Source: Carnegiea gigantea (taxonomy: Eukaryota > Streptophyta > Magnoliopsida > Caryophyllales > Cactaceae). From it: a stretch of DNA of 64,000 nt. Under the pieces are notes generated by a model. The model had not been told where the DNA came from, did not search any database, and saw nothing but the letters and a program-made list of their open reading frames with translations. This document shows positions 12,400 to 24,490 of the stretch, in pieces. The stretch spans positions 10,001 through 74,000 of the forward strand of contig JAKOGI010001955.1 of the NCBI GenBank assembly GCA_029747015.1, in the 5' to 3' direction. The position numbers and the translations under genes were made by a program. Positions within the stretch are counted from its first letter, which is position 1, and every line of letters starts with the position of its first letter.

Positions 12400-13267
12400 T
12401 AAAAAAGTGATCTATCTAAGATGTCAACATATAATATAAGTCAATCTAATGATCATTAGATGGATCATAGTCTATGTCAGACTCATCCCAGGCTCCCCGC
12501 CTGACTTAAAACTATTGTCTAAAGCACCAATCTCTTGACTCTAATCACCATGATCAAGTTGATGCTCATCTTATTTCTGAGTCCTTCCCTGAGTCTTCCA
12601 TGAGGTCTCCATCAGAGCTAAAGTATGGTGTGTCAGGGAGATTTATAACAATGTAGACCTCATTTGATCTATCAGATACAGGGATCCCCTTTCTAGGTCC
12701 TAATGGCTTTGGGCTAATAGGCAACTAATGAGTGCTCAGTGCAGGTGGTGAAGGTGGGGAAGATACAAAGTGTAATGAAAATATATACTGCAGAATGTCC
12801 ATATTATTCCCTCTCGACTCAACTCCTCCCCTAATAATAGCTCGATGATAATGTTAACCAAAGCCTCGTGAAACTGAAATCTAGGTTCATCACATCCCAA
12901 GGCTCGAGTCATCATAAAGTCATAATATCAGGCCCTAAACTTGACCCAAGGGCCAACTACAGATAAGGTCCTCAACAGCCTATGTGTATGGACCAGAATA
13001 CTATGAAATTCAGAAATGGAGTCTACATGTGGGCTACTATACTAACATATAGCAAAGAGATGTAAATGGCCGCAGAAGTATCTGACATCATATTCATTAC
13101 GTAGGGATCCATTTAAAAAGGAGGAATATAAGTGAAGAAATGGGAGGGATAATAGGCATTTCTATTGTCATAAATCATTAATGATGTATTAATAACCATC
13201 ACTGACCAACTTTCTCACCCTCCAATCTTACTCTCCATACTCCATATCCCATCAAAGAAAATCAACT
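12400..13267 (-). pseudogene. A leader ORF remnant upstream of gag
   Basis: The leader between PBS and gag is related to the R1 leader ORF. The block ISLLYVSIVAHM near 13040 matches ISLLHASMIAHA in R1, and the opening DGIWSMES block at about 13250 matches DGIWSMEL. Several stops and frame changes interrupt it. The acidic end near 12540-12440 is shorter than in R1 and lacks the 102-bp duplication. Function unknown; it may be an extra gene of this family. Confidence 0.45.
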
Positions 13268-13281
13268 TGGCTTTGACAACA
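13268..13281 (-). other. A primer-binding site (decayed tRNA-iMet type)
   Basis: The minus strand reads TGTTGTCAAAGCCA, a mutated TGGTATCAGAGCC-type PBS, beside the right LTR. Confidence 0.7.
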
Positions 13282-13285
13282 AAAT

Positions 13286-16200
13286 AGTAATGACCCTTAA
13301 TTAAGCATGTTTAACTGTTTACAATCACTTCTGATTCCCTCAATTACAATTGATAAACCCAATGATTGGGGTGTTACTGCCATCCAAAAGGACAAGGCTT
13401 GAAGCATGTTTATTAGAATATCATAGTTAGGCATGGCTTCAACCATACACATTCATACATGATCAAACCATATATAGTTAACTGTTAAACAACATAAGGT
13501 TCATACACCGAAGTAAAACAATTCACCATATGATCTACACCTTCGTCTACTGAAGATTTTAGAATACAGCTTCAAAATATGCATGCACTATGGCACTATT
13601 GATCTATCCACATTCCTTTGCTCAGCTTATTTTCTTCAACTAGTTTGCTAGCATGAGGACGATTCACTAAGCATTTTACTAAAACAAAACTATGAGCTGT
13701 ACCTCAGTACATGCATTTGTTATTGTTAAAAGACATCTGCATAAACTCATTGGGTGCCTGCTTTGCAATTCATTTTTAGTTAAAACAGTGAATGAGATGA
13801 ATGTAAATTGCAATTGCTAGTTATTATCTGATAGTGAACACCCTTAATGTTGTTATGATCTATCGATAGGTGCGCACCTGCCAAGCTGATCGGAAAACCT
13901 GGCCTAAAGCCACACAGATAACTGAAGGGCAACGCCTTGTAATTGGTGACTGATAAGCTCACTAATTATGTGATAAATCATTGATTAAACTGATTCATTG
14001 ATGTATTGACCAAAACATTATAATTTTGACAAATATGTGCTGATTTATAAAGATACAGGCAATGAACATACCAAAAGACTTTAAAATGCAATCTCATTTG
14101 ATAATACTTATGCACAATGAGAAACAATAGACTATGCCCCGTTTTTGCATAAGAAATGTAGCTGCGGGTAAATGCAGTTAGTAAACAACTTTCACTCCTA
14201 TAATTTATCACCTTATGGAAATTGATTAATAAAAAGGGCATCCATAATTCAAACAATTCAATATAAGATAAGTTATACTAAAATGATTTTGACAAATAAA
14301 TAGGTTAGGGTCATTGAACTCGAACTAAAACAAATTGGGGCAAAATAGATCAAAATGAGATAATTGAGGTGATAATGAAAGGACTTTAATGGATATAAAT
14401 GGAATATGGGTTTTTGATATTCTAGAAATGGATAATAAAAGGTTTAATGCTAAGCGGAGTATTGTGAGGTTCATAAAAGATCATATAACCCTAGTTTGGC
14501 CCAATAGACACCGATCTTGAGTCATTTCTCCCCACTTCTCAAATTTCATTTTCATACCCATGTAGCTTTGTTTTTCAACCCAAGTAAGCTTCTATACATA
14601 ATCAAAATTATTGAACTCACTAAACTTTGTAATTTCTTGGCAATATCCATAATTATATAGAAATTCCTGATAATATTTTCAAATGTTGCGATTTCATTAT
14701 TCTCTCATATTACTGTTTGAAGGTCTAGTTTAGAAAATTTATATCTTTCACCCTAGACCTCCAATTGAGCTATAAATCCAAATATAAAAAGCTTAAGAAG
14801 TCTTTCAAAACTTTCATTCATAGTTCAAATCATAATTCCAGCAATAGGGTTCCTAAAATTAGGCTAGAACACAATTGAGCACAGCTTCCGTCTATCCTGC
14901 GCAGTCATAGAAAAACAACCATAACTTTTTCCACACAACATGAAAATAAAGTAATTCAAAAGGAATTTAAAAGATAACTCCCTGATCTATCTTCCCACTA
15001 AAAATTACAAATTATTTGATGGGCCAAACAGTACCAGTTTAATCGCAAAGTGACCCCTATTTTAGGTCTTTTCACAGCTCTACTGTACTTGTTTTCCCCC
15101 TTCTTTTCACATAATTCCTCATCTAACATCACTCCTTAAAGTCATTTAACAAAGCATTGTTCTTTCTCATCACCTTACAAAGCCATATTATTCAAATTTA
15201 CTCCATAATCATCTATATCAAATTTTCAATTCTTCTGTTTTTCAACGTCACTCAAAAGACATCCATATGCTTGCTTATTTATATAAATGAGCAAAATGAT
15301 CTTTTATAATCAATTGGGAAAATTCCCATAATCCAACACTTTATGAAATATCACCTCAAGCCATTTGTCGAAGTTAAATGACATATCGAAGATTCATTTC
15401 TCATATAAGTACACACAAACAACATGCTTGATACCAAAAGTAAGCTAAATCATGCATAATCATTAAAACACTAGCTTAACCAACTCATATTCAGCTTCAA
15501 CTCATCTAAAACCACACCAACACCACCATAATCATTTATAATGCTAAAGGTTAGCAAATCACATATAAAACAAACCATAAACATCGTTTTAGCTTAAGCT
15601 TGCATGATCATGAACAACCTCCACCCTCCTATGCTTTCAGGCTTAATCAACAATTAAAACATCAAAATAACACTTGTTTATCTCAAGATAACATGATCCA
15701 TAATCAAATCGAACATAAAAATGCAAAATTAAATATGATTAGGTTAGGATTTACATCACTTTAAGCTTGGATTCTGAGAGATGGAGGTGATGTTTGGTGT
15801 TCGTGTAAGCTGTGGGTGGCGGCTGGTGGCTGATGGGGTAGTGGCTGGTGGTTGGCAGCAACAGTTGATGGCAGTAGCAGCTAATGGTAGCAGCAGGTGG
15901 TGGTGGCAGTAGGGGGGCTGGTTGTGGGGTGGAGAGAGAGTAGGAAGAAGAAAGCTTGATGTTTTTACTTGGTTGAAAATAATTCTTAGCTAGATACAAT
16001 TATATGGACAGGTTTTATTCTTCCCCAAAATATCTTTTTAATAATTGAAATTGCGTACAAATGATGGTAATCAACTTAATGTAATTGCACAAAAATTTTC
16101 AGACCACAATTTGATCCTGAAATGAATCGCACCGTAATTCGGACCCAGATGAATTGGGCCAAACTCAATAAATTTGGACCCAAATTTTTGCATGGTTAAA

Positions 16201-16427
16201 AATTAAATTTTTGTGACATTATGAAAAATAATTTATTACCTAATCACATTTACCGGGCCTAATATCAATTCACCTGAAATTGTTACAGTAAATGAAACTC
16301 GAATTACAAAGTGGAGCTCAAAATGAATTCTCCCAAGAGGGATGATTAAATGAGATAAATAAATGTGAAAAGTTAATAACATAGCTTAATTAAATAAGTA
16401 AATATAATTTAAGGTCGGGCTATTACA
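13286..16427 (-). repeat. A 5' LTR (right copy, 3142 bp)
   Basis: Matches 5358-8516. Its first base is A where the other copy has T (AGTAATGACC against TGTAACGACC), and it ends GGGCTATTACA. A GGT/GCA-rich patch at about 15815-15925 corresponds to 7905-7995, with many small differences. Confidence 0.92.
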
Positions 16428-16432
16428 TAGCA
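16428..16432. repeat. TSD of element A, right copy (TAGCA)
   Basis: Identical to 5353-5357. T1 LTR sequence continues from here. Confidence 0.95.
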
Positions 16433-17778
16433 TTGGGGAACTAGTCGGTTCACCAATAAGGAACTCGATCAGGCTCCTCGGTTCCCCCCACTCTGGAGCT
16501 GATTTTGTTTCATTAGGCCTAATCTGAGGCGGATTTGTTTATCATAATATACTAGTCAGATTCCAGGCTGGATTAATACACTTATTTATATTTAGCAAAA
16601 TAAGAATAGGAGTAGGCCTTTGCCTAGGCTAGGTCGGTCTATTCGCTCAACCATTATAACAAGAGGGCTAACCCTAAGGGTTAAGGGCATCAGTTTAGCG
16701 CAAGTTAGGCACCAGTACCCGACACTAGTGAGAGAATTAAAAAAGATTGTGAGAGATTTCTTGTAAAGTGGTGCTAGAAATTAGGGAGGCAAAATCTTCA
16801 ACTTCCCATTAAATTCATTAAATGTCAATCAAAGTAGGTGTCACTTTTAAATTAGGTGGGTTATCCTAAGGGTGGAATCCCTATTCTTCTACTTTGTTTC
16901 TTTTTATGATTCTATATTCTAAATTGCCAAAGATGTAATCTTTATGTAGCTCTCCGCCTGCTGCAATGTGTTTACTTTACTTTTGTTCCTATTCAAGTGA
17001 AAATCGTACCTTTTGCATTAGTTAGTGTGATTTGTATTAATATGTCACATGACTGTGTAATATTGTGACTAAGGATTCTTTTCCCATATAGAATAGTGAA
17101 GGCTATCAGTGATGACGAGCAGTGATATGATGTAGCATCATATTATTCCCTCGAATTTAGATCCTCAATTCAAGAGTAAAGAGTCAAGGTGATCCCCACA
17201 CTAGGGATAACTCGAGAGCCTTTTGAAAACCTTTTTGAGTGAAATCCGTCGTCCTCTAGGTTATCCCATTCGGCAATGATTCACTTCGTAAACTAATTGT
17301 GGTTTGTATGTTTTTCCCAAAAATCACTTGCAAATCTACTAATTAATTTTATTGCTTTCATACTTTTACGTTTATCTTCCTTTTTGATTTTTTTTAGGCG
17401 GAATAGTTCTAATCTAAGACAGTGTAACTATTTGGACCAAGAACTTAACCCCGCACTGGCCTAGGAATGCAATTGGGTTCCTAGATAAAGCAAGTTGGCC
17501 TACTTCTAGTCTAGGCAGTAGTCACTTCCAGGGATCAGATCAGGCAACTGGGCTTTATCTTAGCTGTGGAATACAGCTAGATTCCTAGATCAAAATCTTG
17601 ATCCGGTTTCCTAGATAATTTCCATAGATCTACCAAGTTTACAATGAATTCCTAAAAAATAATTAATGATTAATTGTTAGGTAGGAAAACAAATAAAAAT
17701 AAATAACCAATAAACAAAGTTGAACGATTCGTGAGGGACGACGACCCGGGATAGGTTTCTCGAGGTCGTTGGTCCTTA
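16433..17778 (+). repeat. T1 5' LTR, second piece
   Basis: Continues the LTR begun at 5190, giving about 1.5 kb in all. Its end is set by the PBS at 17781 and is uncertain by a few bases. No partner LTR is in the window, so the limits rest on terminal motifs. Confidence 0.55.
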
Positions 17779-17780
17779 AG

Positions 17781-17798
17781 TGGCGACTTCACTTGGCA
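17781..17798 (+). other. T1 primer-binding site (tRNA-Arg type)
   Basis: TGGCGACTTCACTTGGCA resembles the TGGCGACTCCACTGGGGA site known for Tat/Ogre elements, which use tRNA-Arg. Confidence 0.65.
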
Positions 17799-19370
17799 TA
17801 TATTTTCTAAAAGTAGGTGGGATTTTAAATTCAATGTAGGAAATCATTTTAATTGCACTTGGATTTAACCATAACGCATTAAAAGATGCTGCCTTAACTT
17901 GATGAACAATGCCTTTATGTAACCTTACTATTACCCCTCAAGAGACCAACTGGTTAACTTGATGGGTCCATTAGACTATATTGAGGATGCATTAATCCAC
18001 CCACTTGCAACACAATTTCCAGTCCACACAAGTTAGAGAAGTAATCGAAATGTTTTAATCCTGCCATGCACCCTTGGGATGACGTGCAAAGTATCTGATT
18101 CACGAGAGGACTATTGTAAACCCAACTTGAAACCCTTGTAACTTAGAAAAACTAGCTTAGGTTGGAGCTCATGTGTGTACTTATATAATTTAACTTTCTT
18201 AGCCCTACAGACTATGGATTAATGGTTTAGGTCTTAAGAAAGCCTAAGTTAGGAAGGTTAAAATGTATTGAATAGGGTTATGGACAAAAGCGGCTTCGAG
18301 GGAATTGAGCTCTAAAGAACTCTTGACCTTAGACCCGAATAAGTTGTAGCCTTAGTCTAGGGAATAAAAGATCTTAAAAGGAGATTCAGCCAAGCCTGAA
18401 TGAGCATGGGTAGGTGTTCGAAAAATAAGGAAAAACGGAGTCCACATCGTGGTGGGAGTTTACGATTATTTTAGCAAAGTCCAGCTAGGATTGTCTTCGC
18501 TTAAATCTAGGAAAAGGCGATAAGAATCAGTCTCCTAAGCCAACTAGAAACTCAGCAAGTTTCCTAGGGGAGTCTGCTTGCATTTAGTTAGGCATAAACT
18601 CACTATAAAAAGGGTTAAGAGTCAGAATGCTAGTCTCATGGCCCAAAAAGGAGTCAGATTGGTTATCCTAGAATGGGACTACCCTATATTAGGGTTGCAC
18701 TTGAAAAAAAAAAAGGTTAAGACCTAAGATGCCAGTCTCGGGCCCCAATACGAAACGCAGCCGATGTTCTGTAGTCTGGTTCAATTTGGTCAACATAAGT
18801 TTAGCTTAGCATTCAGTCAACATACTAGGCTCTCGGTGTTAGGTTTTTTATTTTTTAGTTAACAAATCAGAATGTTTTAAGCTTTTAATTTCCTATTAAA
18901 AGTGCTTAGATGAGCAAGTCTTGAGCATTTTCCATTATTTGTAAGGATAGGGAAGACTAAGAAAGTATGTAAGTCGAGTTCTTCAATTGGAAGACTTCTA
19001 TTAGTTGGAGGAAACCACACCTATCAGGTCAAAGTCAAGATCCAATTTGAAGATAAATCCTACACCAATTCCAATGGTCAATAGCTAGGAATAACAAGGT
19101 CACTCAACTCATGAAGATGATCGGAAAGACGTAAACTAAAATAGAAGAGAGTAACAAGAAGATATAGTCAATGGCTGCCATGCTGTAAAGCCTTACCAAA
19201 GAATGCCAAGGGCAAAATAGTAAGCAACGTCACTCCGTAGAAGAGGCAAATGATGAGGGGAAGGGGGAAATAGAGATAGGAAGGGAGAAGAACTAGAGAA
19301 GTGCACTCTTCTAGCTGATCCACATATAGATCGCATAAAATAAGTACGTAAGGAATCATTTTTCAATGAT
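17799..19370 (+). other. T1 leader region (no readable gene)
   Basis: About 1.6 kb between PBS and gag. Ogre elements are known to carry an extra ORF here, but this stretch is too full of stops for me to read one. It contains a poly-A run at about 18704 and a local imperfect duplication (18612-18652 and 18714-18760). Confidence 0.5.
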
Positions 19371-19379
19371 TATTTTAAT

Positions 19380-20600
19380 GACTATTGGGGATTCACTTCA
19401 ATCTTAAAATCAAAGTTACCCCCAAAATTCACTATGTATGACATCAAGTTTTATGGAATTGAAAATCCTCATCACCACATGCGGAACTTTGTTAGTGCAA
19501 TGACTATGAAAGGAATTGATAAGGACATTTTCCACCTCATATTTCCTTAGACCTTTGACAATGATGTGATGAGGTTGTACAATGCTATGGACCTATGAAC
19601 AGTCATGAACTAGGATGATCTATGCAGAGAATTCCTATGTTAGTGTTCATATAATGCTAACCTCCTAATCACACTAAGAGACGTAGAGTTGCTCAACTAG
19701 GAAGAAAAAGTCAAGAACTCTGACTACTTGGTTGGATGGAGGGCGAATGTTGCTCACATGGTAGACCAACCTTCTAAAGTTGTTAAATGAGACTATTCAT
19801 CAAGAACCTCCAGCCCACATATGGTAGAAAAAGGCAACTACTAAAATTTCAACACATTGAGAAATATTGGCATGTTGATAGTGGATGAGCTATCTAAAGA
19901 AAAACCTAGCAACACTGGTAGAAAAAGGCAACTACTACAACAAAGATGACAAGGCTAGTACCTTTATGGAGGTACATGCGATAATCCATTTCATAGTGTA
20001 TAACCACATTGGAAACACCTTCACTTAGGCTCTGGAAGGACCTCTAGCCTAAGGGAAAATTGACCTTCTTGAGATTAAGCTAGAGACCAAGGCTGTTAAG
20101 CAGTCAAAGACCTTTGATCTGACCAAGTACTATAAGTACTATAAGTCATAGCGGCACGAGATTAAAAATTATTGAAATTTTACAAATTGGCTAGAAAGAA
20201 TGTTCAGGTTAGGAAAACTCTAGTTGCCTAAGGCAGCCAAGAAACTTAATAATGATAAAAACCCACTGGAACATCGCAAAAGCATTTTTGTTATTAATGG
20301 CCAAGAAGAGGAATGGGACTTATCTATGTTTATACAATAAACTTATGGTCCAAAACCAAGGACAAGTATGCCTACCCAACATCTGGAGGGTCTTGGCCTA
20401 TGAAGAAAATGATAAAGATGGCATATACGCAAACTAGGGAAGTTATATGCCCACCAGAGCAAGCGATTGATGATCACATATGGGATGAGAATGACAAAGA
20501 GTACTTCTAGAAGGACAAGGACTAGGTGAGCGTCTAACAACTTATGAAAGTCAAAAGGCACCTAGCTAAGGAGGGCCAGTTCACGGAGAAGATCTTGTGC
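19380..20600 (+). pseudogene. gag: T1 gag pseudogene
   Basis: The plus strand shows PPKFTMYDIKFYGIENPHHH at about 19420, then VSAMTMKGIDKDIFHL and DNDVMRLYNAMDL. A block near 19735 with YLVGWRANVAHMVDQPSKV corresponds to the Gag core seen in Tat/Ogre elements (a DP.NH start and a WR.KAAQM block). The frame is broken by many stops; a zinc knuckle cannot be read with confidence. Confidence 0.7.
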
Positions 20601-20779
20601 TAAAGCAATTAAAGAAACTTAAAGCAAAAGCAACTATATTGCAACTCATAGTAGGTTCTCAAAATCATATACAGCTCCTGATAGATGAGTTGAATAAAAA
20701 TAACTTGTACTCTAAAGCTACACTTGAGGAAAAGATAGACTAGATTGCATCTGATAAAAGCGTGATAACCTTTAGCAAC

Positions 20780-21200
20780 GATTATCTCCTAGGTAAGGAG
20801 GTTTGTCGCACAACAGTGCCCCTCTAGCTCACTATGATATGTCTTTAGAAATATATACCCTTCACCCTAGTCAATAATGGGTCAGTTGTGGACATTTACC
20901 CGTGGCAAGGGGCCAAAAGGCGAAGAATCAAGGAGGCTCAGGTATTAGTACCATTCCCTCTTGTAAGAGCATATATTAACTCAAAAAGGTTGGTATTGGG
21001 CACTATCCTCCTCTGTATTAATGTAGTTCTTATCGAATGAAACATGGAATTCCAAGTTCTAAATATTCCAACCACCTTTGACATGCTCCCGGGAAGGCTA
21101 TGCTCTCAATGATCACTAGACAGTCTCTTCAACCTTGCAACGAAAGTGAAAGCTCTGATAAAAGGACAGGCGGTCACCATCAATTGCAGCTCCTTTTGAA
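20780..21200 (+). pseudogene. pro: T1 aspartic protease remnant, catalytic Asp lost
   Basis: The frame near 20860 reads FTLVNNGSVVDIYP, matching the LVDNGSALN-type active site of Tat/Ogre proteases but with Asp changed to Asn. Downstream blocks SKRLVLGTI and MEFQVLNIPTTFDML fit the flap and C-terminal part of the domain. One stop falls between these blocks. Confidence 0.7.
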
Positions 21201-22239
21201 TTTGATCCATCTTTGAATTTAAATGTGAATGTTGTCCTTAACAGTTAGGGTGAATGTTGTCCTTAAAAGTTACGGTTGTTTCCCAAGAATGGATATAAGA
21301 CGAAGAGCATAAGGGTAAGCTACTTTCCCCTTTACTCAAAATAAGGATCACAACTTTGAGTTAGGGTATTAACCCACTTTTGAAGAGGTGACTAAGGCTT
21401 GGCAAGAGGCCTAGGCCCTGAAACCTACTACTAGTAATGGATACCCAAAGCACTATACTATAAAGCCTTACGCCCACACTTTTGATGGGTAATTCTTGTA
21501 TGGGGGAGATAACTTCCCTTCTATAGCTTACCAAAGCTCCGCTATATGAAAGATAAGGGAATCTTAGTGCCTAGGGTAGAAGTATTCAATGACCACAAGC
21601 TGTTAGAAAAAAGGGCCCAGTTGAAAGCAAGATCTTCAGGATCCTGTTCGGGCGACTTGGATGTTGTTCTGTCCTTCGCTGTGTCTGACAGTGGTTGGGA
21701 CCCAGCCAACTTCACAACTAAAACTAGCACTAAATGCCACAAGCAGGTGATTTGGACAGCTGATTAGGAAGGAAAAATGTTCACTATAGTTATAGGGGTA
21801 GCTTTGGAGGGTATAGGATAGAGTCTAAGAGTCAGTTTTTCGTTTCTGTTTCTTCGAACTCTATATTAGACGTACTGTTTCTGATATTAATAAGATGAGC
21901 TCTTTTGATTAAGACTCCTCTCATTCATTCCTTTTGAATGCTTTGTCTCTTATAATTAAAATGAAGATTTGACTCATAAAGAATTAATTAAAGTAGTGGA
22001 AGATTATGAAAATTGAACTTTCACAATTGAGGATACAATGTTAATCAGCTTAGAGGACTCCTGACGAACCCTAATAGCTTTAAATAGGAAAATCAGTAAC
22101 CTTGGATGAGCTAGAAAATTTTACTTTACACTAGTAACATTTTAGAGATGTATTTGTGTGGTCCTATAAATACATGCCATGCATAGATCAGGATATCCTT
22201 ATTATAAAATTCCTCTTTATTTAAATGTTGAACTAGTAA

Positions 22240-22745
22240 AGCATAAGCTTTACAGGATGAAATTGAAATGGGTATTCAAAATAAAGGAAGCGGTGTAGAA
22301 ATAACTAGATGTAGGCCTCCTCAGGGTTACACAATACCCTTAATGGGTAGAAAATATTGTACCAGTTCTAAAGAAAGATAAGAGAGTAAGATTGTGTGTG
22401 GATTTTAGGAATCTTAATAAGGTAAGTCCAAAAGATGTCCTCCTACTATCACATATAGACATCTTGATTGATGATATAGCTGGACATACCCTCTTTTCCT
22501 TTATAGATGGGTATGCTAGTTACAACCATGTTAAGGTGACAGTGGAAGCCATAGAGAAGACTACCTTTATTAATCCATAGGGGACTTATTGTTACACTAT
22601 CATACCATTCAGGTCAAAGAATACTAGGGCCACTTGCAAAAAATGGCTACAACTCTACCACATGACTTAGCGCATAAGGAAGCAAAAGTATATATGAATA
22701 GCGTAATTATGAAATCTAAGTAGAGGGATGGGCTTGTTCCAACCG
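22240..22745 (+). pseudogene. pol: T1 reverse transcriptase remnant with internal deletion
   Basis: The frame at 22392-22580 reads MCVDFRNLNKVSPKDVLLL followed by a LFSFIDGYASYNHVKV block, both typical of Tat/Ogre RT. Further on, the catalytic Tyr-Val-Asp-Asp box appears as VYMNSVIMKSK, so both Asp residues are lost. The rest of the palm and the connection are missing: RNase H coding starts only about 70 bases later. Confidence 0.8.
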
Positions 22746-22799
22746 AGGATCAAAATAAGTCATCTTATAATTTCCTCAATGAGGCAATCCTTTAGGCAG

Positions 22800-23330
22800 A
22801 TGAAGACATGTGAATGATGTACGTTAATGGGGCTTCAAATAAAAAAGAATTTAGGGTAAGCATCCTTTTGGTGTCTCCAAAAGCGGTGCATTCCCCTATT
22901 TTAGTCAAATTGGACTTTGAGGTTATTAATAATATGGTGCAGTACACGGCTTGTATGACAGGGTTGCAAGCAGTTATAGCAATAAGAGTAAAAAACTGCA
23001 AGCATATAGAGACTCCAATTTGATAATTAAACAAATCTCACAAAAATGAAAAGTAAGATGTAAAGCCTTTGCACCATACCAAGCTCATCTGGTGGGCCTT
23101 ACTAAGAACATTACTCATATCACTTATAGCTATCTCCCTCGAAATGATCATCAGTTTGTGGACGCCCTTGAAAAATTAGCTTCAATAATCAATATCCCTA
23201 GTGGCATTCATTATATTTCATTGGCAGCGGAAAGAAGAAATAAGCCATCCCATTATTACACCATTGAAGTATGCAGTGCTGATCTCACTGCTTGGTATTA
23301 TGATATTTGCTAGTACTTAATGAAGAAATA
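22800..23330 (+). pseudogene. pol: T1 RNase H remnant
   Basis: 22814-23023 encodes MMYVNGASNKKEF, then VHSPILVKLDFEVINNMVQY, in the place of the usual YVDGASN...EYEA pattern of this group; the first Asp has become Asn. 23092-23313 continues with DHQFVDALEKLASI, corresponding to the N.FADALA.LAS block, and ends in LTAWYYDI. The frame changes between the two parts. Confidence 0.8.
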
Positions 23331-23339
23331 ATACCGGCT

Positions 23340-24490
23340 AGGGTCCTCCCCAAAAGACCAACAAGTGTTACGATTGCTCGGCTCCTAATATTTTGAGGAT
23401 AAGGGAATGTTGTATGAGGAAAATGGATGTGTGCATAAATTTACTTTTCATAATACAAGAAGAAGCATGAGAAATCATTAAAGAAGCTCATATGAGGAAT
23501 ATTAGTCATACACTAATCAAAAAAGGCCCAAAGGATTGGGTATTACTGCTATACAATGGAGCTAAACTACTATGTATATGTAAGAAAGTGTCCCATGTGC
23601 CAGCTACATGTTAATTTGCAACTTCAACCTCCCCCTTTCCTCTTAACATTGACTTCTCTATGAGCCTTTTCTATTTGATGAATTGACATTATTGGAAGGA
23701 CTACACCAAGAGGGACGATTGGACATGAAGAAATGCTTGTAGCAATTGATTATTTCGCAAAATGAGTAGAAATGACCTCTTACACTAAAATCACTTCAAA
23801 GCATGTGGCTAATTTCCTTCTCAATAACATTATATGCAAATATGGTTTGCCACAGGAACCAATAAGTGATTAAGAGAGCCATTTTAGAAAGGAAGTACTA
23901 GCCTTACTTGAAAAGTATAAGATTCAGCATCACAAGTGATTTCCGTATCGTCCTTCGGCAAATGGAGCAGTTGAAGCAACTAATAAGAATATTCATAGAA
24001 TAATCAAGAAAATGGATGAGAATTATAAGGATTGGCCTAACAAACTCCCATTTGCTTTATGAGGATATAGAACGTCGAGTCATGCTTTCATGGGAGCAAC
24101 ACCAAACCCCCTGGTGTACAGAATGGAAGTGCTACTTCCAATTGAAATAGCAATACCCTCACTTAAACTAATAGTAGAAAGTGAAATCCTAGAGTTGGAG
24201 TGCGCAAAGGCCGGGTATGAAGAGTTGGTGATGCTAGATGAAAAAAAGGCTAAGGGTGTTATATAATATTCAAATTTGCCCAGCTCAGATTTTAAGAGCT
24301 TTTAATAAGAAAGTTTAGCCAAGGGACCTCCAGGAAGGTGATCTATTCTTAAAGGAGATGTGGGTGCTAATACAGGATCCAAGAGGAAAGTTCAAAGCTA
24401 ACTGGCTAGGCCTACACATCGTAAAAACAATCTTGCCAAGGGAAGCAATTAAGCTTATGGATATGAATGGAGAAGAATATGCTCAGTGTA
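23340..24490 (+). pseudogene. int: T1 integrase pseudogene
   Basis: A zinc-binding remnant (VSHVPATC region, about 23590) is followed by the core: DIIGRTTPRG near 23680, LVAIDYFAK and YTKITSKHVANFL near 23740-23815, YGLPQEPISD with the second Asp near 23845, and ANGAVEATNKNIHRIIKK near 23960, which holds the catalytic Glu. The tail near 24370 has RGKFKANWLG and IKLMDMNGEEY, matching the Tat/Ogre end. At least six stops break it. Confidence 0.8.

Larger units (their letters stand above)
5358..16427 (-). mobile_element. A: complete Tekay/Del-like Ty3/gypsy element with TSD
   Basis: An 11.07-kb element with LTRs of 3159 and 3142 bp, polypurine tract (PPT), PBS and a 4.77-kb internal region. It is flanked by the perfect 5-bp TSD TAGCA. 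Minus-strand order is 5' LTR (right), PBS, leader ORF, gag, protease, RT/RNase H, integrase remnant, PPT, 3' LTR (left). All genes are broken and the integrase core is deleted, so the element is defective. The two LTRs differ at many bases, which points to an old insertion. It sits inside the 5' LTR of T1. Confidence 0.92.

Noticed and set aside
20252..20561. Three overlapping ORFs in different frames
   Set aside because: They lie within the degraded T1 gag-protease region; none shows a domain in its own frame.
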